Source: DASYAN01 sp034431765
Lineage (GTDB): Bacteria > Chloroflexota > Ktedonobacteria > Ktedonobacterales > Ktedonobacteraceae
NCBI GenBank assembly: GCA_034431765.1
Contig: DAOUDD010000010.1
Coordinates: 27,852 to 91,851 of the forward strand
DNA length: 64,000 nt
Direction of reading: 5' to 3'
Shown: positions 1 to 8,847 of the stretch, one piece after another
Layout of the letters: each line of letters begins with the position of its first letter
How positions within the stretch are numbered: position 1 is the stretch's first letter
Position numbers and translations under genes: made by a program
The notes under the pieces: generated by a model
What the model was told of the DNA's origin: nothing
Database searches by the model: none
The model's input: only the letters and a program-made list of their open reading frames with translations

Positions 1-86
1 AGATAGGATACTATAGAATGTCTAAGAAAGTATGTACCTCCAGCGACACCACTTACTCGTGTAGAGGTATATAGGGAGGCCACGCA

Positions 87-1547
87 GTGAGTAGATACGA
101 CGATCCAAGCTGGTATGAAGATCCACCGAATATACATAATAATCCGACATCTTCCAGGCCAATGGGACAGCCGGCACAACCGATGTATGATGATTTTGAT
201 CGCTACCCGTTTCTCCCGCCTGAGAACGGGTTTCGCCCCCCTACTCCTCCGGCCACCACTCCCCCTACCCCACGTTTTAACTGGCAACGTTTTCTTGGGC
301 AAGGATTGGTATTGATCGCTCTTCTGGTTATCGCCTTCTGGGGAGGTTGGCTCTGTCACCAGTTCTTCGGACAAAGCTTTGACCAGAGCAATCAGTCGAA
401 AGCATACTCGCAACTCGTCCAGGACGCATGGAACAAGATCGATCAGAACTACGTTGATCGCAAAGCGTTAGACTATAAGAAAATGGCGTATGCAGCGATC
501 AATGCCATGACACAATCTCTTGGGGATACCGGGCACTCGCGCTTTATGGACCCGAAGACGGTCCAGAGCGAGAATCAGCAATTGAGCGGCAAATTTACAG
601 GCATTGGCATCTATCTGCACCAGGATATGAATACCAAACAACTGGTTATCACAGCTCCCATTCCTGGCTCTCCGGCGGAGAAAGCAGGTCTCAAACATGG
701 CGATGTCATTGTAGAGATCAATGGCACCAACATGCAGGGAAAAGATACAAATGCAGCGAGCAGCTTGATTCAAGGAAGCGCCGGTACAAATGTGACACTT
801 AAGATCAAGCGTTCAGGCGAGGAGCAGTTGCGCGCGTTCACTATCACGCGTGCAGAGATCCAGGTGCAGAACGTCATTATGCATTACATACCTGAAAGCC
901 ATATCGCGCATATTCAGGTGGTGCAATTTGCCAGCAACGTTGCTAAAGACGTGCGTGACCAGGTGAACAAAGCGAAAAGCATGGGCGCGACAAAGATTAT
1001 CCTGGACCTGCGCGACAATCCCGGTGGTATTCTCAACGAGGCCATTGACATGAGCAGTCTCTTCCTGAAAGATGGCAATGTCCTGCTCACCCAGGACAGT
1101 TCAGGACGGCGCACACCTATTGCGGCCAAAGGAAATCCGATAGATACGACCTCACCAATGGTTATTCTCGTGGATAACAACTCAGCAAGTGCGGCAGAAA
1201 TCGTTTCGGGAGCACTCAAAGACAATAAGCGTGCTACTATTATCGGTCAAAAAACTTTTGGTACAGGAACAGTCCTCGATCAGTTTTCTCTTTCAGACGG
1301 TTCAGCCCTGCTGCTTGGTACGCAAGAGTGGCTCACGCCCAACGGACAGTTTATTCGCCAGGACCCCAATAAACCTGGTAGCGGCGGCATCGTTCCCGAC
1401 ATTACTGTTCCTAAAGAGGGGGAACAGAATCCAGTAATTCTGACACCGAACGATGAAAACGCTGCCAATATGACGGAGCAACAGATCATCGGTAGCGGGG
1501 ATGTGCAGATGAATGCGGCGCTCCAATATCTTAAGGAGCAAAAGTAG
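87..1547 (+). CDS. S41 family C-terminal processing peptidase, membrane anchored
   Basis: Serine endopeptidase of the CtpA/Tsp family, expected to act outside the membrane on protein C-termini. The 486-residue product has a Pro-rich cytoplasmic N-terminus (1-70), one membrane segment (about 72-92), a PDZ domain (about 165-255) and the S41 catalytic domain (about 270-450). The nucleophile region NNSASAAE is at 364-371. The usual FGKG lysine is replaced (FGTG at 391-394) and a lysine lies four residues earlier at 389 in GQKTFG, so the general base may be shifted. The start is GTG with an AGGGAGG ribosome site 7 bases upstream. It is monocistronic and convergent with the HMG-CoA lyase gene. The family call is firm; the substrate is unknown. 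Confidence 0.9.
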   Translation: MSRYDDPSWYEDPPNIHNNPTSSRPMGQPAQPMYDDFDRYPFLPPENGFRPPTPPATTPPTPRFNWQRFLGQGLVLIALLVIAFWGGWLCHQFFGQSFDQSNQSKAYSQLVQDAWNKIDQNYVDRKALDYKKMAYAAINAMTQSLGDTGHSRFMDPKTVQSENQQLSGKFTGIGIYLHQDMNTKQLVITAPIPGSPAEKAGLKHGDVIVEINGTNMQGKDTNAASSLIQGSAGTNVTLKIKRSGEEQLRAFTITRAEIQVQNVIMHYIPESHIAHIQVVQFASNVAKDVRDQVNKAKSMGATKIILDLRDNPGGILNEAIDMSSLFLKDGNVLLTQDSSGRRTPIAAKGNPIDTTSPMVILVDNNSASAAEIVSGALKDNKRATIIGQKTFGTGTVLDQFSLSDGSALLLGTQEWLTPNGQFIRQDPNKPGSGGIVPDITVPKEGEQNPVILTPNDENAANMTEQQIIGSGDVQMNAALQYLKEQK

Positions 1548-1578
1548 AGACAACACAGTCAGTCAAGTAGGTCAGCAT

Positions 1579-2502
1579 TCAGGTGGTGGCGCACATTGCC
1601 GCCTGGTAGTACTTGCTCGTTGGAGCATGACCGAGGAGTGGAGCGATAAAGCGTGTTGCCTCCACTACCTTGTCTAGATCAACTCCCGTCTCTATGCCCA
1701 TGCCATGCAGCATATAGACAAGGTCTTCAGTGGCAAGGTTACCTGCGGCACCAGGAGCATAGGGACAGCCACCCAGACCGCCAGCAGCGGAATCAATGGT
1801 GCTTACCCCTATCTGCAAGGCCATTAGAACATTGGCTAAAGCGGTACCGCGTGTGTCGTGGAAGTGCACACCCACCTTTGCAAGTGGAATACCTCCTTCG
1901 TGTACCAGGAGATTAAGCATGTCTACGACCCCTTTTGGAGTCGCAACACCAATAGTATCGCCAAGGGAGAGTTCAGCAACACCCATCTCTAGAAGGGCCT
2001 GAGCAACAGAGAGAACACGTTGAGGATCAACTGCCCCCTCATATGGGCAGCCGAAGACGGTTGAGATGTAGCCGCGTACCGCCACACCCTCTTGCTGAGC
2101 CAGAGCTACTACAGGACGAAAGTTTGCTAAGCTTTCGGCGATGCTAGCGCGAATGTTATGCCTCGTGAAGCTCTCACTGGCAGCGGTAAAAACGGTGACG
2201 GAACGCACGCCAGCGGCAAGGGCACGTTCCATTCCCTTCATATTAGGCACTAACACAGGATATGCTGTATTGGGGAGTTGTTGGAGTTGGGCCATCACCT
2301 CGCCTGCATCACTCAATTGAGGAATTGCACGCGCGCTAACGAAAGAGGTCGCTTCCACGACGGGAAGGCCTGCATCAGCGAGCAATTGGATAAACTGAAC
2401 TTTTTGTGCAGTAGGAATAGTGACCTTTTCGTTCTGCAAGCCATCACGTGGCCCGACCTCAACGATCCTTACCGACGTTGGTAAAGAAGAGTAAGCTTGC
2501 AT
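1579..2502 (-). CDS. mvaB: Hydroxymethylglutaryl-CoA lyase
   Basis: Cleaves HMG-CoA to acetoacetate and acetyl-CoA, the last step of leucine breakdown; cytoplasmic TIM-barrel enzyme. The N-terminal signature VEVGPRDGLQNE sits at about residues 14-25 and carries the catalytic Arg-Asp pair. The metal-binding HFHDTRG motif and the Cys loop GGLGGCPYAPGAAGN are also present. The frame is open further upstream into the CBS-protein gene. I chose the ATG at 2502, which lies 4 bases after that gene's stop, has GGGGAG 9 bases upstream and gives a family-like N-terminus; an ATG at 2526 with AAGGAG is a possible alternative. It is the last gene of the glmU-CorC-lyase block. Nothing else for leucine catabolism is nearby. 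Confidence 0.9.
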   Translation of the reverse strand: MQAYSSLPTSVRIVEVGPRDGLQNEKVTIPTAQKVQFIQLLADAGLPVVEATSFVSARAIPQLSDAGEVMAQLQQLPNTAYPVLVPNMKGMERALAAGVRSVTVFTAASESFTRHNIRASIAESLANFRPVVALAQQEGVAVRGYISTVFGCPYEGAVDPQRVLSVAQALLEMGVAELSLGDTIGVATPKGVVDMLNLLVHEGGIPLAKVGVHFHDTRGTALANVLMALQIGVSTIDSAAGGLGGCPYAPGAAGNLATEDLVYMLHGMGIETGVDLDKVVEATRFIAPLLGHAPTSKYYQAAMCATT

Positions 2503-2506
2503 AGCA

Positions 2507-3952
2507 TTATGCTCCCCGATATTCATAGTGAGAAGGCTCCTTTGCCTCCTCGTGTCCTTTGCTCTCTTGCTGCCCCTGTTTCTCACGCTCTTCAGGAGAT
2601 GGTAGAACCAGGAGGCCAGCATGCTCATCCATCTTCTGCAGCTCGCGAACGACGCGAATCTTCAGGATACGTCTCCCTCGCGTTGCAAGAACAGTGAAGA
2701 GCAGATTCTCAAAACGAATTGTATCACCGCTACTGGGGATCTTATCAAGCTGAGCGTAGACGAAGCCACCGAGCGTCTCGTAATCCACATCTTCAAGTTT
2801 CATATCCATCAGCTCGTTGAAATCGTAGATGCTCATCTTCGCATCGATAATATATTCATCCTCACTGATCTTCTCGTAGAGCTTCTCTTCGTGGTCGTAT
2901 TCATCCTGGATATCACCCACAATCTCTTCCACGAGATCTTCAATCGTCACCAGGCCAGCCACAGAGCCATACTCGTCTACCACAATCGCCATATGAGTGC
3001 GGCTCTGACGCAGTTCGCGCAGCAGATCATCAAGTTTCTTCGTTTCCGGTACATAATAAGCCGGACGGACCAGCGCACGAATGGGAGCGCTTGCATGATT
3101 CTCACGCATCTCTCTGAGCATATCTTTCGTGTACAAAATGCCCACGATCTCGTCGAAACCGACGCTCTCTTCATAAACCGGGATACGCGAAAAACCGCCT
3201 TGGAGCGCCACATCAACCGCCTGTGTCACAGTTGCCACACTCGACAGCGTCACCATATCGATGCGCGGCACCATCACCTCACGTACCGTCGTATCGGCGA
3301 ACTCGAAGATACTGTGAATCATCTCTGTCTCTTCCTCTTCGAGCACACCCTCTTCCTCACCAACCGTCACAAGCAGGCGCAACTCCTCCTCAGTCACAAA
3401 CGGGCTACGATTGCGTCCAGAGCCACCGAGGATACGAACAAAAACAGAGGTAATCGCGCTGAGAAACCAGATCAGAGGGCGGAGCAACCAGGCGACGGCA
3501 CGTACAGGACCAATCAATGCACGCGCCCAACGCAATGGATTTTGTACAGCAGAAGTTTTGGGAGAGATTTCGCAGAAGATTAAGACAACCAGTGAGATAA
3601 GGACACTTGCCAGCAGCTCTCCCCAGGCCTCCGAGAAGCGCAATGCCAGCACCGTCGCCATACTTGAAGCAACAATGACCGCAACACTATTCACAACGAG
3701 GATAGTTGAGAGAAAAATGTTAGGCTGAGCGAGGAGTTGCTCAATCTTGATCGCTGTAGGATCACCTTCTTCAACGAGATTCTTGAGCTTAATACGGCTG
3801 ATAGAAGTCAGAGCCGTTTCAGCAGCGGAAGCAATTGCACAAAGGATGAGGGCTACAACCAGAATAATAAGTTGTAGCCACGACTCACCAGTAAATTGCG
3901 GAATACGAAAGTCTATACCGGCGGCTAAACTAGCTAAGCCAGGGCCGTCCAT
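2507..3952 (-). CDS. CNNM/CorC/HlyC family transporter with CBS pair
   Basis: Integral membrane protein of the DUF21-CBS-CorC_HlyC family, linked in other bacteria to Mg2+/Co2+ export. About 480 residues: the DUF21 membrane domain comes first (hydrophobic runs near residues 28-50, 90-115 and 120-180), then two CBS domains (about 205-330), then the C-terminal CorC/HlyC transporter-associated domain (about 345-425) and a charged tail. It follows glmU directly. A GTG at 3961 abuts the glmU stop; the ATG at 3952, with AGGTG 6 bases upstream, is preferred. Tight spacing with glmU and the lyase suggests one transcript. The transported ion cannot be told from sequence. Confidence 0.88.
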   Translation of the reverse strand: MDGPGLASLAAGIDFRIPQFTGESWLQLIILVVALILCAIASAAETALTSISRIKLKNLVEEGDPTAIKIEQLLAQPNIFLSTILVVNSVAVIVASSMATVLALRFSEAWGELLASVLISLVVLIFCEISPKTSAVQNPLRWARALIGPVRAVAWLLRPLIWFLSAITSVFVRILGGSGRNRSPFVTEEELRLLVTVGEEEGVLEEEETEMIHSIFEFADTTVREVMVPRIDMVTLSSVATVTQAVDVALQGGFSRIPVYEESVGFDEIVGILYTKDMLREMRENHASAPIRALVRPAYYVPETKKLDDLLRELRQSRTHMAIVVDEYGSVAGLVTIEDLVEEIVGDIQDEYDHEEKLYEKISEDEYIIDAKMSIYDFNELMDMKLEDVDYETLGGFVYAQLDKIPSSGDTIRFENLLFTVLATRGRRILKIRVVRELQKMDEHAGLLVLPSPEEREKQGQQESKGHEEAKEPSHYEYRGA

Positions 3953-3961
3953 ATGTAACAC

Positions 3962-5395
3962 CTATTCCTTTTTTGTATTCCCCCCTACAGGAACGTCATC
4001 GTCCGCAGGCAGCATACGAAGCAAGCGAGCAGGAACGCCAACAACCAGAGCGTAGGGGGCAACATCTCTGTTTACAACAGCACCAGAGCCAGTATAGGCG
4101 TGATCGCCAATGACCACAGGTGCCACTAATATGGTATCAGAACCGATAGACGCATGATCGCCGATCTGCGTCTGATGTTTCTGTTTGCCATCGTAATTTG
4201 AGGTAATCACACCGGCAGCGATATTCACATGCTCGCCCACCGTCGCATCGCCAATGTAGCTGAAGTGATGCATGTCCGTTTCGGCCCCGATGTAGGAGTT
4301 TTTGACCTCGCCAAAGTTCCCCATGCGCACACCACGAGCCAGGTGTGCCCCAGGACGGCAGTGAGCAAAAGGACCAGCCGTCACGTCATCCTCAAGCTGT
4401 GATTCTTCGATCACAGAGTTGCGGATTATACATGTATTACCAATAGTTGAGCTGTCAATTGTTGTATCTGGCCCAATGCGACAGCCAGAGCCAATGCTTG
4501 TCTTTCCACGCAAGAGCGTTCCAGGCAAAAGTGTTGTGTCGGGGCCGATCTGCACATCCTCATCGATATAGGTAGTAGCAGGATCGAGCAGCGTTACACC
4601 CGCATACATATGGCGCTCTAGAATGCGACGGCGCACGACCTGTTCTGCTTCAGCAAGCTGCACGCGATTATTCACACCCAGCGTTTCATCGAGTGTGCCC
4701 TCAACAGTAGCAATCGTGCGCTTCTGCCTTGCAGCGAGCGCGATCAGATCTGTCAGATAGTACTCACCGGAGGGATTACGTGGGAGCGTCTCTAGATGAG
4801 ACCAGAGCCACTCGCGCTCAAAGCAGTAGACTCCCGAATTCACCTCGCGAATGAGCAGTTGTTCCGCACTCGCGCGCTTGACCTCAACAATCTCCAGGAC
4901 ACGGCCCTGGGAATCGCGCACGATGCGTCCATAATCAGATGGTGACTCGGTACGTGCCGTCAAAAATGTCACCGTTGCCTGCTGCTCCAGATGCGTTGTC
5001 AAGACCTGAGCCAGCATCTCGCTACGTATCAGAGGTGTATCGCCATAGCAGACGAGCACAGTTTGAGGAAGAGGTTCTAAAGCATCAACGATTGAACGTG
5101 CGGAAAGGACCGCGTGACCGGTACCGAGTTGTTCTTCTTGAGTAGCATAGAGACAGCGCTCTCCAAAGGCGGAAACGATCTGGCCTGCTTCATGTCCAAG
5201 CACAACAATAGGGCGATGTGTCTCCACATCTAGAGAGTGGGAAGAAAAAGCACGTGTAGTAGGAATAGCTTCAACAGTTGTGAGTACATGTGCCAGGAGG
5301 GGACGACCAGCCAGAAGGTGAAGCATCTTTGGTAATGCCGAGCGCATCCGAGTACCCTTGCCTGCCGCAAGGACGACGGTTGCATATGTGTTCAT
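3962..5395 (-). CDS. glmU: Bifunctional GlmU: GlcN-1-P acetyltransferase / GlcNAc-1-P uridylyltransferase
   Basis: Makes UDP-GlcNAc, the precursor of peptidoglycan, from glucosamine-1-phosphate, acetyl-CoA and UTP. The 477-residue protein has the nucleotidyltransferase loop LAAGKGTRMRS at about 10-20 and the uridine-binding QEEQLGTGHAV. The C-terminal half is a left-handed beta-helix of hexapeptide repeats holding the acetyltransferase site (NFGEVKNSYIG, then HFSYIGD and NYDGK). Length and order match full-length GlmU. It is the first gene of the minus-strand block; its ATG at 5395 lies about 110 bases from the tRNA-Gln gene. Confidence 0.96.
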   Translation of the reverse strand: MNTYATVVLAAGKGTRMRSALPKMLHLLAGRPLLAHVLTTVEAIPTTRAFSSHSLDVETHRPIVVLGHEAGQIVSAFGERCLYATQEEQLGTGHAVLSARSIVDALEPLPQTVLVCYGDTPLIRSEMLAQVLTTHLEQQATVTFLTARTESPSDYGRIVRDSQGRVLEIVEVKRASAEQLLIREVNSGVYCFEREWLWSHLETLPRNPSGEYYLTDLIALAARQKRTIATVEGTLDETLGVNNRVQLAEAEQVVRRRILERHMYAGVTLLDPATTYIDEDVQIGPDTTLLPGTLLRGKTSIGSGCRIGPDTTIDSSTIGNTCIIRNSVIEESQLEDDVTAGPFAHCRPGAHLARGVRMGNFGEVKNSYIGAETDMHHFSYIGDATVGEHVNIAAGVITSNYDGKQKHQTQIGDHASIGSDTILVAPVVIGDHAYTGSGAVVNRDVAPYALVVGVPARLLRMLPADDDVPVGGNTKKE

Positions 5396-5503
5396 AGTGA
5401 ATAGATAAACCTTTTTTTTATTTTTCAGAGGTGTTAAATATACTCGATACCGCTAGCGGAAACCCTACGACCTTCCTCCGCCCTCTGATATCGAAGATAT
5501 CGG

Positions 5504-5575
5504 ATCGGGTACCAGGATTCGAACCTGGGAATAGCAGATCCAAATTCTGCTGCCTTACCACTTGGCCATACCCGA
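5504..5575 (-). tRNA. tRNA-Gln (anticodon UUG)
   Basis: Read on the minus strand the 72 bases fold into a full cloverleaf: acceptor TCGGGTA/TACCCGA, D arm GCC...GGC, anticodon stem GCAGA/TCTGC with loop ATTTGGA (anticodon TTG), and T arm CCAGG-TTCGAAT-CCTGG. The 3' CCA is not encoded; the bases after the discriminator are CCG. A consensus promoter lies upstream. Confidence 0.96.
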
Positions 5576-5629
5576 ACACTTCAGAGAAGCTTTCTTCTTT
5601 GGAGAAGGGCTGCTCTTCTGTACGGATGT

Positions 5630-5658
5630 ATATTACACGAAAGCCTCGATTTTGTCAA
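5630..5658 (-). promoter_or_regulatory. Sigma-70-type promoter of tRNA-Gln
   Basis: On the minus strand TTGACA (5658-5653) and TAATAT (5635-5630) are separated by exactly 17 bases. The -10 lies about 55 bases upstream of the tRNA 5' end. The near-consensus match suits a stable-RNA gene. Confidence 0.75.
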
Positions 5659-5825
5659 CATATTTTGCAGGAAAATTTCTCTTATTTTTCCTTGAGGAGT
5701 CTCTCCACTCGCAGAGTTACATGTCTGCTAAACCGACACCTTTTTCACCATCAGACTGCAATCATGTAATGCTACGCTCTTTATAGAGTTCGGGAGAACT
5801 GAAGTATTGAAAGGATAATTTATCA

Positions 5826-6638
5826 ATGGTAACACACGAAAACACAGCTAGCATCATTACTTCTCACACAGCAGCGGAAGAACAGGTAGCACCCCGTCGC
5901 ACCATTCTTAAAGGAGCGGTCGCTGGTATTTCCAGCCTGACATTGCTGGGAGTCGCATCACAAATCGCACATGCACAGCCTCAAACTCATCTCGGTGGAG
6001 GTGGAGGCGGAGGTGGGAAGTGTACACAGGACTCGATTGTTGACATTCTAACAGTTGCACGCACTGCTGAGCAGTTGGCAGTCACATTCTATAGCAATGG
6101 CTTGGCGAACGCGGACAAGCTTGGCTTACAAGGCGAGGAATTGAAATATATCAAAGCAGCGCTGATTGAGGAACAGATTCACCAGCAGTTTTTCACATCC
6201 GTGGGTGGAAAATCGCTGGCGACAACGTTCAGTTTTCCCAAAGGGAAACAGACGTTTGAGGATCTGAGGACCTTCATCGAGACACAGCAGCAGCTTGAAG
6301 GTGTCTTTGACTCAGCATTTCTTGCCGCGATCAAAGAGTTTGCCCAACTTGGTCGTGGCGATCTGGCACAGATAGCAGGACAGGTAGCCTGCATCGAAGC
6401 GGAACATCGTGTGCTTGGTCGGGCAATTCTTGGCCTCTCACCCGCCGACAACTGGGCATTCACACCAGTGTTTCTCGCTCGTGTAGGTGACGCCCCCAAA
6501 TTAGTAAGCGATGCGGGCTATCTCAGCCCTGTGAAAGGCAATAGTTACACATATGAAGAAGTGAGCACTGCTGACAATGGCGTCGAACAGCGTACTCCTT
6601 TCTCGGTTGGAAACTGTACAGCAGGAGGGGAACGTTAA
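5826..6638 (+). CDS. Exported ferritin-like (Ferritin_2-type) protein
   Basis: The 270-residue protein has an N-terminal twin-arginine-like export signal (RRTILK at 24-29, hydrophobic stretch 30-47, AHA-Q cleavage site at 50/51), then eight glycines in a row (57-64) and a four-helix domain. Helices carry Glu/His patterns (TAEQLAVTFY, EEQIHQQFF, QLEGVFDS, CIEAEHRVLG) typical of ferritin-like proteins of the Ferritin_2 family. Those proteins are often secreted and mostly uncharacterised. Metal storage or oxidation is only inferred. ATG at 5826, AAGGA 10 bases upstream. Transcribed alone and followed by a long hairpin. Confidence 0.8.
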   Translation: MVTHENTASIITSHTAAEEQVAPRRTILKGAVAGISSLTLLGVASQIAHAQPQTHLGGGGGGGGKCTQDSIVDILTVARTAEQLAVTFYSNGLANADKLGLQGEELKYIKAALIEEQIHQQFFTSVGGKSLATTFSFPKGKQTFEDLRTFIETQQQLEGVFDSAFLAAIKEFAQLGRGDLAQIAGQVACIEAEHRVLGRAILGLSPADNWAFTPVFLARVGDAPKLVSDAGYLSPVKGNSYTYEEVSTADNGVEQRTPFSVGNCTAGGER

Positions 6639-6686
6639 ACAATTGACGCATCTTCATAGAGGAAGATAACAGTATTCTCCATCATA

Positions 6687-6727
6687 GGAAAGAGCAGAAC
6701 GAACACAAGAATCGTTCTGCTCTTTCC
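6687..6727 (+). terminator. 16-bp perfect hairpin after the ferritin-like gene
   Basis: Arms 6687-6702 and 6712-6727 pair perfectly over 16 bp around a 9-base loop. The hairpin lies between the convergent ferritin-like gene and the small membrane protein gene, so it may stop transcription from both sides. There is no clear T run after it. Confidence 0.7.
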
Positions 6728-6745
6728 CAAAGAATTAATTCTTAG

Positions 6746-6910
6746 CTATATTTCGCTTTTAGGCTCTAGCTCGAACAATATCGCATCCAAAGCATTAACC
6801 GGATTTTTTCTACGAGCAACACGCCGAAAAAGCACAACGCTACAGATTGTTCCAACAACAAGTGCAATAAGGGTTGTTATCCAGAAAACAACAAATCCAC
6901 TTAAACTCAT
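6746..6910 (-). CDS. Small single-pass membrane protein
   Basis: A 54-residue product, shorter than most annotated genes. The ATG at 6910 is preceded by AAAGG and AGGGA on the minus strand. One strongly hydrophobic segment spans about residues 5-28, followed by a basic stretch (RRVARRKN) and an acidic C-terminal tail, so the positive-inside rule places the C-terminus in the cytoplasm. No family is recognised. The frame stays open further upstream, but the extra residues look non-coding. Confidence 0.5.
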   Translation of the reverse strand: MSLSGFVVFWITTLIALVVGTICSVVLFRRVARRKNPVNALDAILFELEPKSEI

Positions 6911-7206
6911 CTTCCCTGACCTTTCATCGAGCCGAAATTGCCAGTGTACAAGTGGCACGTGACAGTGATATATACAATGCACTCAAAGTACGATTCGTAT
7001 AAACTATACAACGTATTCATAGACGATATACAAACGGATAGCCGCTCAGCTGATGCGTCCAAAGGGGACGAAAGCAGAAGCGCAAGAGTCAGTGAAATTG
7101 CGCTAGACGTTTCAAGAAAGTTTGGGAAGGTTCGAGGCAAGCATGCTCCCTACGCTCCGTTAGGTACAGCCCTCGCTGTACCTTCAGCTTCCATTGAATA
7201 AATTGA
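6911..7206. other. Intergenic stretch with small hairpin
   Basis: No convincing gene. A 7-bp perfect hairpin (7163-7169 with 7176-7182, 6-base loop) lies just past the end of the JAMM protease gene on the minus strand and could be its terminator, though no T tract follows. Confidence 0.35.
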
Positions 7207-7632
7207 TCACACATGTTCGATAGCGCCCTCAGTCACGCTTCCATCAGCAGCGATTTTGAAGACGCGTGCGTAGGGAGGATCGGGATAGAAACGATGCGAA
7301 AAGATAATATAGAGATAGCCACTCCGTTTGGCCCAGTCGATATCACGAGCCGAGGGATAGGCTTCCGATTTGGGATGCGAGTGATAATAGATCAGATCCC
7401 CATCATATGCATCGATATCATTGTAGATGCGCACAATATCGCTTTCGCTGATAATTGAGAAGTCGTCGGGATGCTCAGCGGCGTTGGCGGTGGGGTAGTC
7501 TTTCACCACGAGTTCTCCTTTGCTTCCTAAAGCTCCACATGCTTCATCTGGATAGCCAGCCACAATATGCTCAAGCATCGCTTGATAGATCGTTTCAGGG
7601 ATACGCACAACAAATTCCGAATTGCCTACCAT
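7207..7632 (-). CDS. mec: Mec-like JAMM/M67 metalloprotease of CysO-cysteine
   Basis: Zinc hydrolase of the JAMM (M67) family. The 141-residue protein keeps the whole metal-site motif: Glu30, His84-Ser-His86-Pro, Ser94 and Asp97 (HxHx7Sx2D). In Mycobacterium tuberculosis the neighbour-matched enzyme Mec releases cysteine from the CysO-cysteine adduct. Its ATG (7632) overlaps the cysM stop by 7 bases, so the two are translationally coupled. It may also trim the extra His from the CysO C-terminus, as the JAMM protein QbsD trims QbsE; that is inference. Last gene of the cluster. Confidence 0.88.
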   Translation of the reverse strand: MVGNSEFVVRIPETIYQAMLEHIVAGYPDEACGALGSKGELVVKDYPTANAAEHPDDFSIISESDIVRIYNDIDAYDGDLIYYHSHPKSEAYPSARDIDWAKRSGYLYIIFSHRFYPDPPYARVFKIAADGSVTEGAIEHV

Positions 7633-8555
7633 AATATTTTTGCCTCTACATCAATACTTTCCAGGTCACGCGTCCAGATATCTTCGCTCAGATACTTCCA
7701 ACCGCCATCCGCCAGCAGGACAACGATTTTGCCCCGTTCCATACTCTCTGCAACTCGCAAAGCCGCATGTAAAGAGGCACCGCAGGATGGACCGCCAAAG
7801 ATACCTTCCTGATCTTTAAGCTGACGAGTCCTGCGAATCGCATCTACTGCCGAAACGAGAACCTTAGCATCAAGCAGGGATGCATCAAAGACAGGAGGGA
7901 CAAAGCCATCATCCAGGCTACGTAACCCCTGTACACCTTCTCCCTGCTGCGGCTCGGCAGCAACAATTCTGATAGTGGGATTATACTCTTTCAATCGTCT
8001 TCCATTACCTGTGAGTGTCCCGCCGGTGCCTAAACCAGCAACAAAGACATCGAGATCGGGAAGATCAGCGATAATTTCAGGAGCCGTCCCATCATAGTGC
8101 GCACAGGGATTCGCAGGATTGCCATATTGATAGAGCATGACATAGCGCTTCTCCCGCTCAACCAGCTCATTCGCAAGCTTAACAGCGCCATTGCTTCCGA
8201 GCGCACCATTGGAAAAGACTATGCTGGCTCCGTACAGCTCTAACATCTGGCGACGTTCGGAAGTGACGTTATCGGGCAAGACTGCAATAAACGAATAGCC
8301 TTTGATGCGTGCAATCATAGCAAGAGCAATACCGGTGTTGCCGCTTGTTGGTTCCAATAGAGTCGAGCCGGGTTGCAGCCTGCCGTTCGCCTCAGCCTCC
8401 TCGATCATTTTCAGAGCAATACGGTCTTTCACACTCCCGGTTGGATTTGCCCCTTCTAGCTTGGCATAGACCTGGACGCCTGGGCGAGGGCTAAAGCTTT
8501 TCAGTTCCACAAGCGGAGTATTGCCGATAGTTTCCAACAGGCTCCCGTAGCGCAT
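7626..8555 (-). CDS. cysM: Cysteine synthase CysM, O-phosphoserine/CysO-dependent type
   Basis: PLP enzyme that adds a sulfur donor to activated serine. The PLP lysine is Lys43 in PTGSVKDR, the substrate loop TSGNTG is at 70-75 and the phosphate-binding GTGGT at 176-180. The stretch EGVQGLRSLDDGFVP (206-220) resembles the M. tuberculosis CysM region whose arginine selects O-phosphoserine and CysO thiocarboxylate; Arg212 is the likely counterpart. The 309-residue length is normal. ATG at 8555 with AGGAG 7 bases upstream, 19 bases after cysO. With cysO and mec beside it, the CysO-dependent role is far likelier than a sulfide-dependent one. Confidence 0.92.
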   Translation of the reverse strand: MRYGSLLETIGNTPLVELKSFSPRPGVQVYAKLEGANPTGSVKDRIALKMIEEAEANGRLQPGSTLLEPTSGNTGIALAMIARIKGYSFIAVLPDNVTSERRQMLELYGASIVFSNGALGSNGAVKLANELVEREKRYVMLYQYGNPANPCAHYDGTAPEIIADLPDLDVFVAGLGTGGTLTGNGRRLKEYNPTIRIVAAEPQQGEGVQGLRSLDDGFVPPVFDASLLDAKVLVSAVDAIRRTRQLKDQEGIFGGPSCGASLHAALRVAESMERGKIVVLLADGGWKYLSEDIWTRDLESIDVEAKILW

Positions 8556-8574
8556 AGTGCTCTCCTGGCGTCTC

Positions 8575-8847
8575 CTAGTGTCCTCCTGCCATAGCAGGTA
8601 AGAGGATCACAGTATCATTGGCTCCGACTGTTGTCTGGAGTCCCTGCAGATAGCGAACATCCTGATCGTTTACATAGACATTGATGAAGCGGCTCAATTC
8701 TTGCTCTGGCTGAATCTGCTCCTTCAAAGCAGGGTAGTGCTGAAAGAGATCGGAAAGCACCTCTGCGAGTGTAGAACCCTGAGCCGTAACCTGCTTGGAG
8801 CCACCAGCAGATGAACGTAGGACAGGCGCTAAGCGAACGGTTGCCAT
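8575..8847 (-). CDS. cysO: CysO-like ubiquitin-fold sulfur carrier with Gly-Gly-His tail
   Basis: A 90-residue MoaD/ThiS-fold protein that would carry sulfur as a C-terminal thiocarboxylate to CysM. It resembles M. tuberculosis CysO along its length (N-terminal VLR...GG segment, FINVYVNDQDVR, VILLPAMAGG). The di-glycine is at 88-89 but is followed by one histidine, confirmed in the bases (codons GGA GGA CAC TAG). The tail must be removed before adenylation, which would suit the JAMM protease two genes downstream. The ATG at 8847 has GGAGG 8 bases upstream; the frame is open further up but those residues are not family-like. Confidence 0.9.
   Translation of the reverse strand: MATVRLAPVLRSSAGGSKQVTAQGSTLAEVLSDLFQHYPALKEQIQPEQELSRFINVYVNDQDVRYLQGLQTTVGANDTVILLPAMAGGH

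Noticed and set aside
2621..3583. Plus-strand 320-codon frame
   Set aside because: Lies wholly antisense to the CBS-domain transporter gene; composition follows the opposite strand.
7163..7182. Small hairpin as a firm terminator
   Set aside because: Only 7 bp and no T run; kept only as a weak note.
6938..7201. 87-codon plus frame beside the JAMM gene
   Set aside because: No ribosome site, no recognisable fold, and intergenic-type composition.
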